Counted from the first letter of the stretch, positions 10,121 through 21,683 are shown. The stretch is 64,000 nt of DNA from Chloroflexota bacterium (GCA_011523705.1 WTGC01000140.1:110667-174666), one strand, 5' to 3'. Numbers and translations are program-made. The notes: a model not told the origin generated them from the letters alone.

Positions 10121-10837
10121 TCATCGGGCTTTCGCCGTCGGCGAAGCATAGTTGCTGATCGCAACCGTCATCTCCTGCTGCTTATAGCTATTCACCCGTT
10201 TGACGATCATGTCGTGCTGGTCTATCCAGTATGACACCGCCTGGTCTCGGTAGCGGTAACGGCTCGCATTGATCGCGCGATTGCCCAGGAGCACCGTATC
10301 TTCGCCGGCATGCTCGACCGGGGAGGCGACCTGCCGCAATACACCGGGGAAAAGCTGCGCGTGTTCAAACATGGGCACAAATACAGCAATGGCGCCAGTG
10401 GACTTCTCCGCCAGCTCCTTGATCGTTGAACCGCGGAACACCAGCAGAGGCAGGTCAATCAGGGCATCCGCCGGCAAGTCAACCTCGATATACTTTCGTT
10501 CATCTCCGTTCAAGCTGTAGCCGATCTGAATGCGCTCGTCAGTCCGATGGTAGGTCGCCCTTAGCTGCTTTATCCCGCCTTCAAATTTCTCGTTTTCATA
10601 ACGGATATCGAAACGAACCAGGGCGCCATTGAGGTCTAGGAGCGCTTCAGCAAGGATGGACTTGCCTTCCTCTTGCCGCGCATCCATATCGACGCGGACG
10701 AACTTCTCCCCATCCGAATGCGCATGCAAGGTCCAGGATTCCGTTTTCGCCAGCGATTGCCCGTTCTTGGAAAAATGGTAGCGGCCGCTGGCCAGGAATC
10801 GCTCATGCGCCTGAATCGGATGAAGATAGCGCATCAA
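10121..10837 (-). CDS. Hypothetical protein (238 aa)
   Basis: Intact ORF in a same-strand gene run; 4-bp ATGA-type overlap with alaX. No family recognised. Confidence 0.6.
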   Translation of the reverse strand: MMRYLHPIQAHERFLASGRYHFSKNGQSLAKTESWTLHAHSDGEKFVRVDMDARQEEGKSILAEALLDLNGALVRFDIRYENEKFEGGIKQLRATYHRTDERIQIGYSLNGDERKYIEVDLPADALIDLPLLVFRGSTIKELAEKSTGAIAVFVPMFEHAQLFPGVLRQVASPVEHAGEDTVLLGNRAINASRYRYRDQAVSYWIDQHDMIVKRVNSYKQQEMTVAISNYASPTAKAR

Positions 10838-11541
10838 GCCTCGAGCTCCACGTAGAGCCGCTTGTTGATGCCGCCCTTGCTCTTATACTTGGCGATCTTA
10901 ATCGCGCCAACCTCGCGCGTGTTGGCGACATGGGTGCCGCCGTCCGCTTGCAGGTCCAGCCCCACAATCTCCACCGTCCGCACCTCTTGAATGCTCTCGG
11001 GCAAGAGATTGATTTTTGTGCGAATCAGATCGGGGATTTCAAAGGCGGTCTCGCGCGGCAGGATGGCGATCTTCACATCGCGCGCCGCTTCAACTTCGAT
11101 GTTGATCTTCTTTTGGATCTCCACGATGACTTCGGGCGCCAGCCGCTCAAACTCGAAATCCATGCGCCCGCTGAGCACATCCATATTGCCGCCGGTGACG
11201 CTGGCTTGATAATCACGCCAGATCACGCCGCAGAGGATATGCATCGCCGTATGTGTCCGCATAATTTTGTAGCGCCGATCCCAGTCAATCTCGCCCCGGA
11301 CGCGGCTGCCGACGGCTGGCAATTCGTCGTCCAGCAGATGCACATTCCCGCGCCGAACCTTGCTGACACAATAGCGCGCCTCGCCATTCGACAACGCGCC
11401 GTGATCCGGCAGCTGTCCGCCGCCACCGGGATAAAAGGCGCTTCGGCTGAGCGTTACGCCATTCTGATTAAGGTCATGGTCAAGCACGACCGCGTCAAAC
11501 TCTTTGCAATAGCTGTCGGTCAAATAAAGCAACTCGGTCAT
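10834..11541 (-). CDS. alaX: Alanyl-tRNA editing protein AlaX-like
   Basis: HTAMHIL (HxxxH) and GGTHVANTREVG motifs; start set at MTELLYLTDSYCKEF. Confidence 0.85.
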   Translation of the reverse strand: MTELLYLTDSYCKEFDAVVLDHDLNQNGVTLSRSAFYPGGGGQLPDHGALSNGEARYCVSKVRRGNVHLLDDELPAVGSRVRGEIDWDRRYKIMRTHTAMHILCGVIWRDYQASVTGGNMDVLSGRMDFEFERLAPEVIVEIQKKINIEVEAARDVKIAILPRETAFEIPDLIRTKINLLPESIQEVRTVEIVGLDLQADGGTHVANTREVGAIKIAKYKSKGGINKRLYVELEA

Positions 11542-12020
11542 CAATCCGCCTCCGGTACGGACGCGCGCATGCGCAGCATCGTCGTTTCGCCGCCTATCGC
11601 CTTCCAAAATGCCAATGCCTCGTGATTGCCCGCGCTGACATGCCATTCAAAGTGACTGACGCTTCGCGAGCGGAACCAAAGCATCAAGCGTTCGACCAAC
11701 TGTTTGCCTAAACCGCGCCGACGATAGGTGGTTTGCACATAGATGTCCGCTAGTAAGCCGCAGCGCAGCGGCATGAACAGTTCGGTGGTGATATCGGCGA
11801 TGACGCCATTGACGTAACCGACGACCGCGCCATCGATTTCAGCCACCAGCACGCGCGCGTCCGCATCTCGGAGACGGTCCAGAATGCCGCGCGCATATCG
11901 CTCCGCGCCCCGTTCCGCCGGTCGAAAGGTCAATGAGTCCAGCGCGGCGTGATAGGCAACCATCTCCGACCACAGATCGCCAATGCGCTCGGCATCGGAC
12001 CCTTCCGCCAAACGTATCAT
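11541..12020 (-). CDS. GNAT family N-acetyltransferase
   Basis: YVQTTYRRRGLGKQLVERLM acetyl-CoA binding motif; start set at MIRLAEGSDAERIGDLW. Confidence 0.8.
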   Translation of the reverse strand: MIRLAEGSDAERIGDLWSEMVAYHAALDSLTFRPAERGAERYARGILDRLRDADARVLVAEIDGAVVGYVNGVIADITTELFMPLRCGLLADIYVQTTYRRRGLGKQLVERLMLWFRSRSVSHFEWHVSAGNHEALAFWKAIGGETTMLRMRASVPEAD

Positions 12021-12481
12021 AACGGCAGCCTGAACCTCTCGGAACAAGCAGTGGCGCCCTGCGCGCGCCAGAACGCTGCTTCCACCGGGTAGCGCGCGGG
12101 GACGTCCACCTCGATTTCGCCGGCGCCACTAGCGCTAAGCCACCGCCGAGCGCGCTCCAATAGCAAATCAGCCAAGCCGCGATGCGTTTCATGCAAATCG
12201 ATGACCATCTCCAGCAAGACGCCACGCTGTTGGGGCTGCAAGCCCGGCACTCCCGACGCTAAACGGACGACGGCGAATCCAAGCAGCGCCCCGTCTCGTT
12301 CCGCCACCCAAAAACTCGTCCGCTCGTCGCTAATCCAGCAGGCGGCTGCGGTCGACCAATTCCCGCGGGCATCGGGCAAGAGCTTGATGCGCCTATCAGC
12401 CTGTTGCAGCAAATTAATTCGGTCGAACCAGAGTTCGGCGGCGGCCGGCAAGTCCGACAACCTCGCCAGTCGAATCTGCAT
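12017..12481 (-). CDS. GNAT family N-acetyltransferase
   Basis: MQIRLARLSDLPAAAELWFDR...LLEMVIDLHETHRGLADLLLERARRWL. The upstream extension of the ORF is probably non-coding. Confidence 0.7.
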   Translation of the reverse strand: MQIRLARLSDLPAAAELWFDRINLLQQADRRIKLLPDARGNWSTAAACWISDERTSFWVAERDGALLGFAVVRLASGVPGLQPQQRGVLLEMVIDLHETHRGLADLLLERARRWLSASGAGEIEVDVPARYPVEAAFWRAQGATACSERFRLPL

Positions 12482-12708
12482 GACGCCTCGTCTTGTGTAT
12501 TCTTGTCGGGAAAAGCTTATCACCGTGCCAGACAAGCCACAAGGCGCTATAATACGCAGGCGCGGCAATTCGGCGCTTCCTCCGCGCTTTCCGCTAAGCA
12601 GTAGCGGCGAGTCAAGTTTTCGGTAAAATACAGGTGATTTCCCGCGTCGAGTGTGGTCGCCCCTTGGCAACGGCAATTCGCTCGACTTGATATCCGGAAG
12701 GAGAAGAC

Positions 12709-13065
12709 ATGTCCACGTTACCCTCGGCAGAGAAAATCGGCAGAGCATGGCGCCAGCATCGCGACGGCGACAATCAGGGCGCCATTCGATTGTTTGAAGA
12801 GGTGATCGCCGCCAGCCCGGATAGCGTCGACGCCCACTACGGGATGGGTTTGGCCTTCAAATCAATGGGCGAAATGCAGTCCGCCGCCGAGTCGTTTCAG
12901 CGGGCGCTTTCCGTCACTGAGCAGGCGCTTTCCGCAGTGCAGTTGACGTCGCATGCTGAAGGTCAGCATGGCGCCAACGACCTCGAAACCAACATCGACG
13001 ATCGCTATATGATGCTGACTCGAATGCTGAATCAGCGCCTTGAGGATGTCGGCGGCACGGCCTAA
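12709..13065 (+). CDS. Small TPR-repeat protein
   Basis: GDNQGAIRLFEEVIAASPDSVDAHYGMGLAFKSMGEMQSAAESFQRAL; SD-like GGAAGGAG upstream. Confidence 0.65.
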   Translation: MSTLPSAEKIGRAWRQHRDGDNQGAIRLFEEVIAASPDSVDAHYGMGLAFKSMGEMQSAAESFQRALSVTEQALSAVQLTSHAEGQHGANDLETNIDDRYMMLTRMLNQRLEDVGGTA

Positions 13066-13084
13066 TCGAGCTGAATGCCTAGCT

Positions 13085-13666
13085 ATGTCCTTGCGCGTCA
13101 TCGCCGGCGCCGCGCGCGGCATGAAACTAAAGCCGGTACCCGGCGACAGAACGCGTCCGATTATGGACCGCGTCAAAGAAGCGCTCTTCAGCATCATTGG
13201 CGCGGATATCCGAGACGCCAACTTTCTTGACCTCTTCGCCGGCACGGGCAGCGTGGGCATTGAAGCCTTGAGCCGCGGCGCCGCCTACGCGCATTTCAAT
13301 GACTTGGATCGGCAGGCCGTCAAGACGATCCATCAAAATTTGGCGCATACCGGATTCAAACCTCAAGCGACTGTGACCAGGCGACCAGCCCTTGACCTAA
13401 TCGCCCGCGGTCCAGACCGTCATTATCAGTTTCTCTATGTGGCGCCGCCCCAATATCAGGGCATCTGGCTGAAGACACTTGCCGCTCTCGACGAGAATTC
13501 GGATTGGCAGCGCCCGGACAGCCAGGTCATCGTGCAGATTGACCCGAGCGAATTCGATGCGGAGCGCCACTTTCGCCATCTTGAAGAGATTGACCAGCGC
13601 GTTTACGGCCGCACGATGCTGGTATTCTACCAGTTTACGGATTGCGCCGGGGATTCGTCCGGATAA
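13085..13666 (+). CDS. rsmD: 16S rRNA (guanine(966)-N(2))-methyltransferase RsmD-like
   Basis: MSLRVIAGAARGMKLKPVPGDRTRPIMDRVKEALFSIIG...FLDLFAGTGSVGIEALSRGA. The catalytic motif reads VAPPQY. Confidence 0.85.
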   Translation: MSLRVIAGAARGMKLKPVPGDRTRPIMDRVKEALFSIIGADIRDANFLDLFAGTGSVGIEALSRGAAYAHFNDLDRQAVKTIHQNLAHTGFKPQATVTRRPALDLIARGPDRHYQFLYVAPPQYQGIWLKTLAALDENSDWQRPDSQVIVQIDPSEFDAERHFRHLEEIDQRVYGRTMLVFYQFTDCAGDSSG

Positions 13667-13699
13667 GCGCGGAAAAGCCGATTCGCCCCTTCTGGTAGG

Positions 13700-15103
13700 C
13701 TATTCAGCCGAACGCGAGACAAAGTCGCGCGCTTCTTGTATCGACTCAATCATGCCGGTCGCTTGCGCCTCTCGCAGCTTTGTCAACATCCTGCCCACTG
13801 AGGGTCCGGGCTTAATGCCAAGCAAATCTTGCACATCGCGCCCATCCAACAGCGGCGGCGGATTGACGACTTCCTCGTAATTGTTGTAGAATGTATCGAG
13901 CAGGAGTGTGGCGCGCTCTACAAATTGCAGCCAGTCCGCTTGGCGCAGGCTGCTGCCCGCCTCCCCCAGAACAATGGCGGACGCCAGCAATATCGCGTCG
14001 ATGCCGCCATCGCCGAGCCGATGCCAGAAGCGATGCTGATCCAGCCTGGACCAGGATTGCTGGTCGACGATTTGCCGGTAATTGCCGATGACCAGCGACA
14101 GCCGCCGGCCCTCGTCCAGGGTGAGCGCCAGCGCCTTCGCGGTCATTGCCGCTCGCTTGGCGCGGGGAGTATCGCGCTTGTCACCTAGCGCGTGTATCGC
14201 CGCCGCCAACACCAGCAGCTGGCCATGTTCGCGCCCGTTGCCGTAGACGCGCGCCAAGTGCGCTTGCAGCTTAGCGCGAAAACGATCCAGCTGAATCACC
14301 AACATGCCGAGATCAAATGCCGCCGCCGTATTATCGCTGCGCCGGCTGCTGACTGCTGAAAGAACGACTGCCATACGCTCCACCACCGCCAGCAAGACCT
14401 CTGCCTTATCGGCGCGGAAAGGCAGAATCTGCTGGAGAATCCCAATATGCGCCAGCACGCGAAGACCGCGCGCCGCCTTCTCCAGCCCCAGCAGCTTAAA
14501 GAATTCATCGCGGACGCGCTCGGGCGAAGTCTCGCTTAGTCCGCCTGAGTGCTGTCGGATATCGGTCCCCGTTTCCGGGTGAATCTTCAGGTCGAATTGC
14601 ACGCTTAATCTTACTGCCCTCAAGGCGCGAATTGGGTCGTTGGCGATGGAGCGCGGGGAACAGCGGCTCAACACTTTCTGGCGCAGATCGGACAGGCCAT
14701 TGAGCGGGTCAATCAAAGCATTGGGATCACCCGACAGATCAGCCGCCATCGCATTTATGGTGAAATCCCGATCGCGCAGGTCATCGTCCAGCCTTGCCCC
14801 TCGAAGTTTGGCGAAGTCGATCGTGACTGCGCCCTCGTCGCGTTTGACGAAGACTCGCGCGACATGACGCTCTCGATCCATGATGTAAATGTCGGCGTCC
14901 AAGGCATCGGTGACGAAGCGCGCTACCGCAATGGCGTCGCCATCCACCGCGACGTCTATGTCCTCTATCTCGCGATGCAAATAGGCGTCGCGAACGCTCC
15001 CGCCAACAAGATAGAGCGGCGGCGCATTCGGAATCGCTTTTGTCAGCTCAGAAAGTTCAAAGACGAAGTCGGGCCAAGACAGTCTTATCGAAGAGTCATC
15101 CAT
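13700..15103 (-). CDS. CCA tRNA nucleotidyltransferase / poly(A) polymerase family protein
   Basis: LYLVGGSVRDAYLHREIEDIDVAVDGDA and RDFTINAMA motifs. Confidence 0.85.
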   Translation of the reverse strand: MDDSSIRLSWPDFVFELSELTKAIPNAPPLYLVGGSVRDAYLHREIEDIDVAVDGDAIAVARFVTDALDADIYIMDRERHVARVFVKRDEGAVTIDFAKLRGARLDDDLRDRDFTINAMAADLSGDPNALIDPLNGLSDLRQKVLSRCSPRSIANDPIRALRAVRLSVQFDLKIHPETGTDIRQHSGGLSETSPERVRDEFFKLLGLEKAARGLRVLAHIGILQQILPFRADKAEVLLAVVERMAVVLSAVSSRRSDNTAAAFDLGMLVIQLDRFRAKLQAHLARVYGNGREHGQLLVLAAAIHALGDKRDTPRAKRAAMTAKALALTLDEGRRLSLVIGNYRQIVDQQSWSRLDQHRFWHRLGDGGIDAILLASAIVLGEAGSSLRQADWLQFVERATLLLDTFYNNYEEVVNPPPLLDGRDVQDLLGIKPGPSVGRMLTKLREAQATGMIESIQEARDFVSRSAE

Positions 15104-15656
15104 CGCTGAGAGCGTCCGTCTTCACCACCGCCACAAAGCGCAGGTTTCGAAAGCGCTCGTCGAGGTCCAGTCCGTAGCCGAAGACGAATTTGTTCTCGAT
15201 ATCGAATCCAATGTAATCGACCTGGATATCGACTTCCCGGCGCGACTGTTTGTTGAGAAGCGCGCAAAGCTTGAGGCTGGCCGGCTCGCGATTTCGCAAG
15301 GTCTTCAAAACAAAGGCAAGCGTGTAGCCGCTGTCGATGATGTCCTCGACTACCAGCACGTGTTTGTCTTTGACATCCAGGCGCATGTCCATGTCGATGC
15401 GCACGGAACCGGTTGATTTGCGGGCGCCCGCCCCATAACTGCTCGCCGCCATGAAGTCAATCGCATGCGGCACATGGATATGGCGGGACAAATCGGATAA
15501 GAACATCACACCACCTTTGAGCACGCAAAGCAGCACCAGATCGCTGCAGCCGGAATAGTCGAGATTGATCTGCGCGCCAAGTTGGGCGATGCGGCTTTGC
15601 AGCGCCGCTTCATCAATCAGGATTTCCTGGAGATATTTCTCGTATGCCAACGCCAT
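15096..15656 (-). CDS. hpt: Hypoxanthine phosphoribosyltransferase
   Basis: PRPP motif VLVVEDIIDSGYTL; HPRT-like VLKGGVMFLSDL. Confidence 0.9.
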   Translation of the reverse strand: MALAYEKYLQEILIDEAALQSRIAQLGAQINLDYSGCSDLVLLCVLKGGVMFLSDLSRHIHVPHAIDFMAASSYGAGARKSTGSVRIDMDMRLDVKDKHVLVVEDIIDSGYTLAFVLKTLRNREPASLKLCALLNKQSRREVDIQVDYIGFDIENKFVFGYGLDLDERFRNLRFVAVVKTDALSDG

Positions 15657-15727
15657 TCGCTCAACCTCCCCATCTTGCTTTCATGTAATGCCAAGGTGGT
15701 CGTGCAAAAGACAGCTTCGCTAGGAAA

Positions 15728-15794
15728 ACTCCCCTCCCTGATGCTTCGGGGAGGGGCCGCGCCGCGTAGACACAGGCGGTCGGGGAGGGGTTGC
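15728..15794. repeat. Dispersed palindromic GC-rich intergenic repeat, copy 1
   Basis: ctcccctccctgatgcttcggggaggggccgcgccgcgtagacacaggcggtcggggaggggtt; shares CGTAGACACAGGCG with 29694-29707. Confidence 0.6.
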
Positions 15795-15829
15795 AATGGC
15801 GCCATACGCTCAACCTCGGGTGCTCTGCT

Positions 15830-18800
15830 CTACAGCATTGCCTCATAATGCGATTGCAAACTGCGCACGCTGAGCGGTTTTTCGCGCATGCGTCTGATGC
15901 CTTGCACGGTCGCGGCGGCCGCGCTCATTGTCGTGACGATGGGGATCCCCAGCGCGTAGGCCTGGCTGCGAATGGCGATGCCGTCTTCATGCGCTTGGCT
16001 GCCGCGCGGCGTATTGATAATGAGATCGACTTGCCCCCTCTGCATGGCATCCATTATATGCGGTTTGCCCTCGGCAATCTTGTTGATACGACCCGTCTGG
16101 ATGCCCATCTGGTTGAGCCAGCGAGCGGTGCCATCGGTTGCCAACAGATCAAAATCGAGCTTTGCCAAATCGCGCGCCATCTTCGCGACCACCGGTTTGT
16201 CGAAGTCATTGACGCTGATGAAGACGACGCCAGACTCTGGCAAGGACAGCCCGGCCGATGCCTGCGACTTGACAAAGGCATGGCCAAAACTCGACGCTTG
16301 ACCCATAACTTCGCCGGTGGAGCGCATTTCGGGACCGAGCCGCGTATCGACGCCGGGGAATTTTTGAAAGGGGAAGACCGCTTCCTTGATGAAGAAGCCA
16401 TTCACCTTTGGCTCTTCCAGGAATCCCAGATCCGCCAGCGTCGCGCCAGCCGCGATCTGCGCCGCATATCGCGCCAGCGGGCAGCCGGTCGCCTTGCTGA
16501 TGAATGGCACGGTTCGGCTCGCGCGCGGATTGACTTCCAGCACGTATACTTCGTCGTCCTTGACCGCGAACTGAATGTTGAACAGTCCCTTCACTCCCAG
16601 CGCCAGGCCGATCCGCCGAGTGTGATCCCGAATGATGTCCAGGTGAAAATAGCTGATCTTGTAGGGCGGCACGACGCAGGCGGAATCGCCGCTGTGCACG
16701 CCAGCCTGTTCAATGTGCTGCATGATGCCGCCGATGGTGACATGGGCGCCGTCGCAGAGGGCGTCCACATCTACTTCGTAGGCGTCATCCAGAAACTGAT
16801 CGATCAATACCGGATGCCCGCCCCATTCCACGTGATCATCCAGCCATGCCAGCAACTGCGCTTCATCAAAGACGATGCCCATGCCGCGCCCGCCCAACAC
16901 ATAGCTCGGGCGCACCAGCACCGGGTAGCCAATGGAGGCGGCCGCTTCCGCCGCTTCATCTCGGCTTAAGATCGTCGTGCCGGCCGGCTGCGCGATATTC
17001 AATCGCCGCATCAGCGCGTTGAAGCGCTCGCGGTCTTCGGCGAGATCGATGGTGTCGACCGAGGTGCCCCAAATTGGCGCGCCCATTCGTTCCAAATCGC
17101 GGGCGATATTGAGCGGCGTCTGCCCGCCGAATTGCACCAGCAAGCCAGCGGGCTGTTCCCGGTCGACGATGTTCATCACATCTTCGGCCGTCAATGGCTC
17201 GAAGTAGAGGCGATCGGCGGTGTCGTAGTCGGTGCTGACCGTCTCCGGGTTGCAATTGACCATGATGGTTTCGTAGCCCGCCTCTTTTAGGGCGAAACAG
17301 GCATGGACGCAGCAGTAATCAAATTCGATGCCTTGGCCGATCCGGTTGGGTCCGCCGCCGAGGATCATCACCTTGCGCGCCTGGCTCGGCGCCGCCTCGT
17401 CTTCCATTTCGTAGGTTGAGTACAAGTACGGCGTTAACGCTTCAAATTCTGCCGCGCAGGTATCCACGCGATAGAAATTCGCTTCGACGCCGAGCTTCTT
17501 GCGATAATCGCGCACGGCAAAGCGGTCCACGCCAACGAGGTCGGCGATATAAGCGTCGCTGAAGCCATACTGTTTGAGCTTGCGCAGGTCAGTCTTGTCC
17601 ATATCGCCTAAGCGCAACGACTTGCCCAAGACCGATCCGTGAATCGCCATCAGGTCGTTCATCTGCTGCACAAACCAGGGATCAAAATGTGTCCGCTGCA
17701 CGATTTCGTCAAAGCTGACGCCGCTGGCGATCAGGCTGGCAACTTGAAACAGTCGTTGCGCTGTGGGTACGCTCAGCGCTTCCGGCGTCAGATCGCTATC
17801 GACCTGGCTGCCGAATCCGTCCATGCCGATATCCAGCGAACGGACGCCCTTTTGCAGCGCTTCGGGAAAGGTCCGGCCGATGGCCATGACTTCGCCAACC
17901 GCCTTCATCTGCGGTCCCAATACCGGATCGGCGCCGGCGAATTTCTTGAAATCCCAGCGCGGAATCTTGACGACAATATAATCCAGCGAGGGTTCAAAGC
18001 TGGCGGGCGTCTTCAAAGTGATATCGTTGGGAATTTCGTCCAGCGTGAAGCCGACAGCGACCAGCGCGGCAATCTTGGCGATAGGGAAGCCAGTGGCTTT
18101 GCTGGCCAGCGCCGACGAGCGGGAGACACGCGGATTCATTTCGATCACGTAAACTTCGCCGTCGTCGGGATTAATGGCAAATTGCACGTTGGCGCCTCCG
18201 GTCGTGATGCCGACGCGGTCGAAAATCTTGCGAGACATGTTACGCAGCCGCTGGATCTCTTTGTCGGTCAAGGTCTGCGCCGGCGCGATTGTGATGCTGT
18301 CGCCGGTGTGCACGCCCATCGGGTCCAAGTTCTCAATCGAGCAAACGACCACGAAATTGCCTTTGGCGTCCCGCATCAGCTCCAGCTCATATTCTTTCCA
18401 GCCGAGCAAGCTCTTATCGACCAGCACCTCGCCCAGCGGGCTCTGCTGTATGCCGTTGGCGGCCACCTGTCGCAATTCGTCGCTGTCGTAAGCGACGCCC
18501 CCGCCGGCGCCGCCCATCGTGAACGATGGCCGAATCAAGACCGGATAACCGATGACCTTGGCAAATTCGAGCGCGTCATCCACCGCGCCCACGACCTTGC
18601 TGTCCGGCACGCGAAGACCGATTTCTCTCATCGTGTCATTGAAGAGTTGACGATCCTCCGCCAGCTGAATGCTGGTCAGAGTAGCGCCGATGAGTTCGAC
18701 GTCGTGGCGATCGAAAAAGCCCGATTCTTTCAGTTGCACCGCCAGATTCAAAGCCGTCTGCCCACCGACCGTCGGCAGCAGCACGTCGGGTTTCTCCTTG

Positions 18801-19036
18801 GCAATAATCTTTTCGCAGATATCTGGCGTCAGCGGTTCGACATAGGTCGCGTCGGCAAATTGCGGGTCTGTCATGATCGTCGCCGGGTTGGAGTTGACCA
18901 GCACGACGCGATAGCCCTGCGCCTTGAGCGCCTTGCAAGCCTGGACGCCACTGTAATCGAACTCACAAGCCTGTCCGATGACGATGGGACCGGAACCGAT
19001 GATCATGATGCTCGTTATGTCAGTACGCTTTGGCAT
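15830..19036 (-). CDS. carB: Carbamoyl-phosphate synthase large subunit
   Basis: [30 protein letters not shown] and a duplicated ATP-grasp architecture. Confidence 0.95.
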   Translation of the reverse strand: MPKRTDITSIMIIGSGPIVIGQACEFDYSGVQACKALKAQGYRVVLVNSNPATIMTDPQFADATYVEPLTPDICEKIIAKEKPDVLLPTVGGQTALNLAVQLKESGFFDRHDVELIGATLTSIQLAEDRQLFNDTMREIGLRVPDSKVVGAVDDALEFAKVIGYPVLIRPSFTMGGAGGGVAYDSDELRQVAANGIQQSPLGEVLVDKSLLGWKEYELELMRDAKGNFVVVCSIENLDPMGVHTGDSITIAPAQTLTDKEIQRLRNMSRKIFDRVGITTGGANVQFAINPDDGEVYVIEMNPRVSRSSALASKATGFPIAKIAALVAVGFTLDEIPNDITLKTPASFEPSLDYIVVKIPRWDFKKFAGADPVLGPQMKAVGEVMAIGRTFPEALQKGVRSLDIGMDGFGSQVDSDLTPEALSVPTAQRLFQVASLIASGVSFDEIVQRTHFDPWFVQQMNDLMAIHGSVLGKSLRLGDMDKTDLRKLKQYGFSDAYIADLVGVDRFAVRDYRKKLGVEANFYRVDTCAAEFEALTPYLYSTYEMEDEAAPSQARKVMILGGGPNRIGQGIEFDYCCVHACFALKEAGYETIMVNCNPETVSTDYDTADRLYFEPLTAEDVMNIVDREQPAGLLVQFGGQTPLNIARDLERMGAPIWGTSVDTIDLAEDRERFNALMRRLNIAQPAGTTILSRDEAAEAAASIGYPVLVRPSYVLGGRGMGIVFDEAQLLAWLDDHVEWGGHPVLIDQFLDDAYEVDVDALCDGAHVTIGGIMQHIEQAGVHSGDSACVVPPYKISYFHLDIIRDHTRRIGLALGVKGLFNIQFAVKDDEVYVLEVNPRASRTVPFISKATGCPLARYAAQIAAGATLADLGFLEEPKVNGFFIKEAVFPFQKFPGVDTRLGPEMRSTGEVMGQASSFGHAFVKSQASAGLSLPESGVVFISVNDFDKPVVAKMARDLAKLDFDLLATDGTARWLNQMGIQTGRINKIAEGKPHIMDAMQRGQVDLIINTPRGSQAHEDGIAIRSQAYALGIPIVTTMSAAAATVQGIRRMREKPLSVRSLQSHYEAML

Positions 19037-19073
19037 GGATTTCACTCTTCTGGTTATGCTGCCGCCGTCCGAG

Positions 19074-20195
19074 TTAGCGATTGCCGTGCACGGCGTCGAC
19101 AAATTCGTCAAAGAGGTAGAAAGAATCATGCGGACCCGGCGACGCTTCCGGATGATACTGTACGCTGAACGCGCGCAGTTCGCGATGGCGCAAGCCCGCC
19201 ACCGTATTGTCATTTAGATTCAGATGAGTAATTTCGCCGCCCTTTAAGTCGCTGTCGGCGCGGACGGCGAACCCATGGTTGTGCGAGGCGATCTCTACTT
19301 CACCGCTGGCCAGATGTTTCACCGGTTGATTGCCGCCCCGATGCCCGAAGCGCATTTTTTCCGTTTCGCCGCCCAGCGCCAGCGCCAGAATCTGATGTCC
19401 AAGACAAATGCCGAAAATTGGCGTCTTTCCCATAAGCAACTGCACGTTGGCGATGGCGTAATCGACCGCCGCGGGGTCGCCCGGTCCATTGCTGAGGAAT
19501 ACGCCGGCCGGATTCATGGCGAGCACTTCCGCTGGCGGCGTCCAGGCCGGCACAACCCTGACGCGCAAGCCGCGATCGGTCATCATGCGTAAGATATTCC
19601 GTTTGATGCCATAGTCATAAGCGACGATGAGCGGGCGATCTCCAGCTGCGTGGTGCTCACCATACCATTGCTCGTCGCTCTCGTCAGTCCAGTCGTAAGG
19701 CACATCAACCGAGACCTCATCGACCAGGTTCGCGCCCGACATATCGAGCGAGGAACGCGCCATATCGACCAGCGTGTCGGTATCTTCCGCCTCGCGTCCG
19801 TGAGCGACCGCCCCGCGCATCACACCGATTTCGCGGATATGCCGCACGAGGGCGCGGGTCGGCACCGATGACAGGCCGATGATGCCGCTGTCTTTGAGAT
19901 AGGTCGCCAGATCGCCGCGATTGCGCCAATTGCTGACGATCGGGCTCAGCGATCGCACGACGAAGCCGGCGACCCAAACTTTAACCGATTCAGGATCTTC
20001 CAGGTTGACGCCGGTATTGCCCACATGCGGCACCGTCATGGTGACGATCTGGCGATGATATGACGGGTCGGTGAGGATCTCCTGATATCCCGTCATCGAA
20101 GTGTTGAATACGATCTCGCCGGTGGAGACGCCTTCCGCGCCGAAGCCTTCGCCCGGGAAGACGCGCCCATCCTCCAGAACCAGCGCCGCTTTCAT
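19074..20195 (-). CDS. carA: Carbamoyl-phosphate synthase small subunit
   Basis: Class I amidotransferase motif [15 protein letters not shown]; start set at [18 protein letters not shown]. Confidence 0.95.
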   Translation of the reverse strand: MKAALVLEDGRVFPGEGFGAEGVSTGEIVFNTSMTGYQEILTDPSYHRQIVTMTVPHVGNTGVNLEDPESVKVWVAGFVVRSLSPIVSNWRNRGDLATYLKDSGIIGLSSVPTRALVRHIREIGVMRGAVAHGREAEDTDTLVDMARSSLDMSGANLVDEVSVDVPYDWTDESDEQWYGEHHAAGDRPLIVAYDYGIKRNILRMMTDRGLRVRVVPAWTPPAEVLAMNPAGVFLSNGPGDPAAVDYAIANVQLLMGKTPIFGICLGHQILALALGGETEKMRFGHRGGNQPVKHLASGEVEIASHNHGFAVRADSDLKGGEITHLNLNDNTVAGLRHRELRAFSVQYHPEASPGPHDSFYLFDEFVDAVHGNR

Positions 20196-20389
20196 ACCGT
20201 GCTCCTGTTTCTTGCCATGCCGCCCGCTAGGTAATTCCGACAAAGACATGCAAAAGCCAAGGAACGCTGAAAGGCTTGTACGAACCTACTTTTCTTACTT
20301 CAAACTAACAGAGAATACATTACAACTATACATCAACGAGAATCAGTTCTAGCGAAAGTCATCAGATTCTACGATATCCGACTAGCTTA

Positions 20390-20460
20390 ACTCCCCCTCT
20401 CGGAGTGCGGTGTCTACGCGCACCCCTTGTGGGAGAGGGGGCCGGGGGGTGAGGGGTTAC
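20390..20460. repeat. Dispersed palindromic GC-rich intergenic repeat, copy 2
   Basis: actccccctctcggagtgcggtgtctacgcgcaccccttgtgggagagggggccggggggtgaggggtta; contains GTGTCTACG, the reverse complement of the CGTAGACAC core. Confidence 0.6.
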
Positions 20461-21683
20461 GACCGATAATCTCCGTTGATCGAGATGTATTCGTGGCTGA
20501 TGTCGCAGGTCCAAATGGTCGCGCCGCCATCACCGATGCCGCAATCCAGCGTGAAGGTGATCGATGGCGCCGCCATGATCGCCGCCGCGTCTTCTTCGCG
20601 ATAATCGGTGGGCATGCCACCGCTGAAGATCTCCAAGCCCGGCGCCTCGCTTGGTCCCGATTCTCCCGCCGCCACCCAAAGCGATGCGCTGTCCGGCTCA
20701 AGCGGCACTTCGGCGCGGCCCGCAGCCGCCATGATGCGCCCCCAATTGGCGTCGCTGCCGTAAAAGGCTGACTTGGTCAGGACAGAAGCGCCAATCGTCC
20801 CCCCGATCTTTTGGGCGTCAGCTTCCGACTCGGCATTTACAATGTTGAGCGTGATGAATTTGGTGACGCCTTCGCCATCGCGCACGACTTCCTGCGCCAG
20901 AAATCTTGTGAGCGCGTTTAGCGCCTCTTGAAATACCGTCAGTTCGTCCTCGCTGGAGAGCGATACGCCGCTCATCCCGTTAGCGAGCAGCAGGACGGTG
21001 TCGTTGGTGCTGGTATCGCCATCGATCACAATCCGGTTATAACTCTGATGCGCCGCCGCCCGCAGCGACGACTGCAATTCTGGCAGCGGCAATTCAGCAT
21101 CGGTGACGATCACACTCAGCATCGTCGCCATATTGGGCGCGATCATCCCGGCGCCCTTGACCATGCCAGCAAGCGTATAGGATCCGTCAGCCGTTTCCAC
21201 TGTGATTGATCCGAATTTGGGTCTCGTATCGGTGGTCATGATGCCGGCGGCTGCCGCGCGCCAGTCCGAGCCCAAATTCGCGCTCGCCAACTCGACGCCG
21301 CGGGCGATCTTGTCCATCGGCAGGTGGGTGCCGATGACGCCGGTGGACATCACCAGAACCTGTTCCGCCACAATCGAGAGCGCGTCCGCCACCAGGTTGG
21401 AAGTGGCGCGCGCATTCTTCAAGCCGATCGCGCCGGTGCAAGCGTTGGCGCTGACGGTATTGGTCGCGACCGCTCGAATCGATTTCGGGTTTTCGTCCAG
21501 GCGCTGCATATCCAGCAGCACCGGCGCCGCTTTAACCTTGTTCTTCGTGAACACGCCGGCGGCGACGCAATCGACTTCGCTCACCACCAGCGAGAAGTCC
21601 GGCGAGCCGTCCTTTTTCATGCCCGCATGAACGCCGGCTACTTGAAAGCCGCGAACGGAATCTACCGAGGGACTAACTTTCAT
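20457..21683 (-). CDS. argJ: Bifunctional ornithine acetyltransferase/N-acetylglutamate synthase
   Basis: Cleavage-site region KGAGMIAPNMATMLSVIVTDA; GDTSTNDTVLLLANG. Confidence 0.95.
   Translation of the reverse strand: MKVSPSVDSVRGFQVAGVHAGMKKDGSPDFSLVVSEVDCVAAGVFTKNKVKAAPVLLDMQRLDENPKSIRAVATNTVSANACTGAIGLKNARATSNLVADALSIVAEQVLVMSTGVIGTHLPMDKIARGVELASANLGSDWRAAAAGIMTTDTRPKFGSITVETADGSYTLAGMVKGAGMIAPNMATMLSVIVTDAELPLPELQSSLRAAAHQSYNRIVIDGDTSTNDTVLLLANGMSGVSLSSEDELTVFQEALNALTRFLAQEVVRDGEGVTKFITLNIVNAESEADAQKIGGTIGASVLTKSAFYGSDANWGRIMAAAGRAEVPLEPDSASLWVAAGESGPSEAPGLEIFSGGMPTDYREEDAAAIMAAPSITFTLDCGIGDGGATIWTCDISHEYISINGDYRS

Noticed and set aside
17639-19168. 509-aa ORF antisense to carB
   Set aside because: Composition is typical of a reverse-frame shadow (QH/R/A-rich); carB is unambiguous.
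20221-20340. Possible third leader peptide upstream of carA (MYSCNVFSVSLK*)
   Set aside because: No Arg or other biased codon run, and the nearby AAGCC/GGCTT hairpin is weak; insufficient for an attenuator claim.
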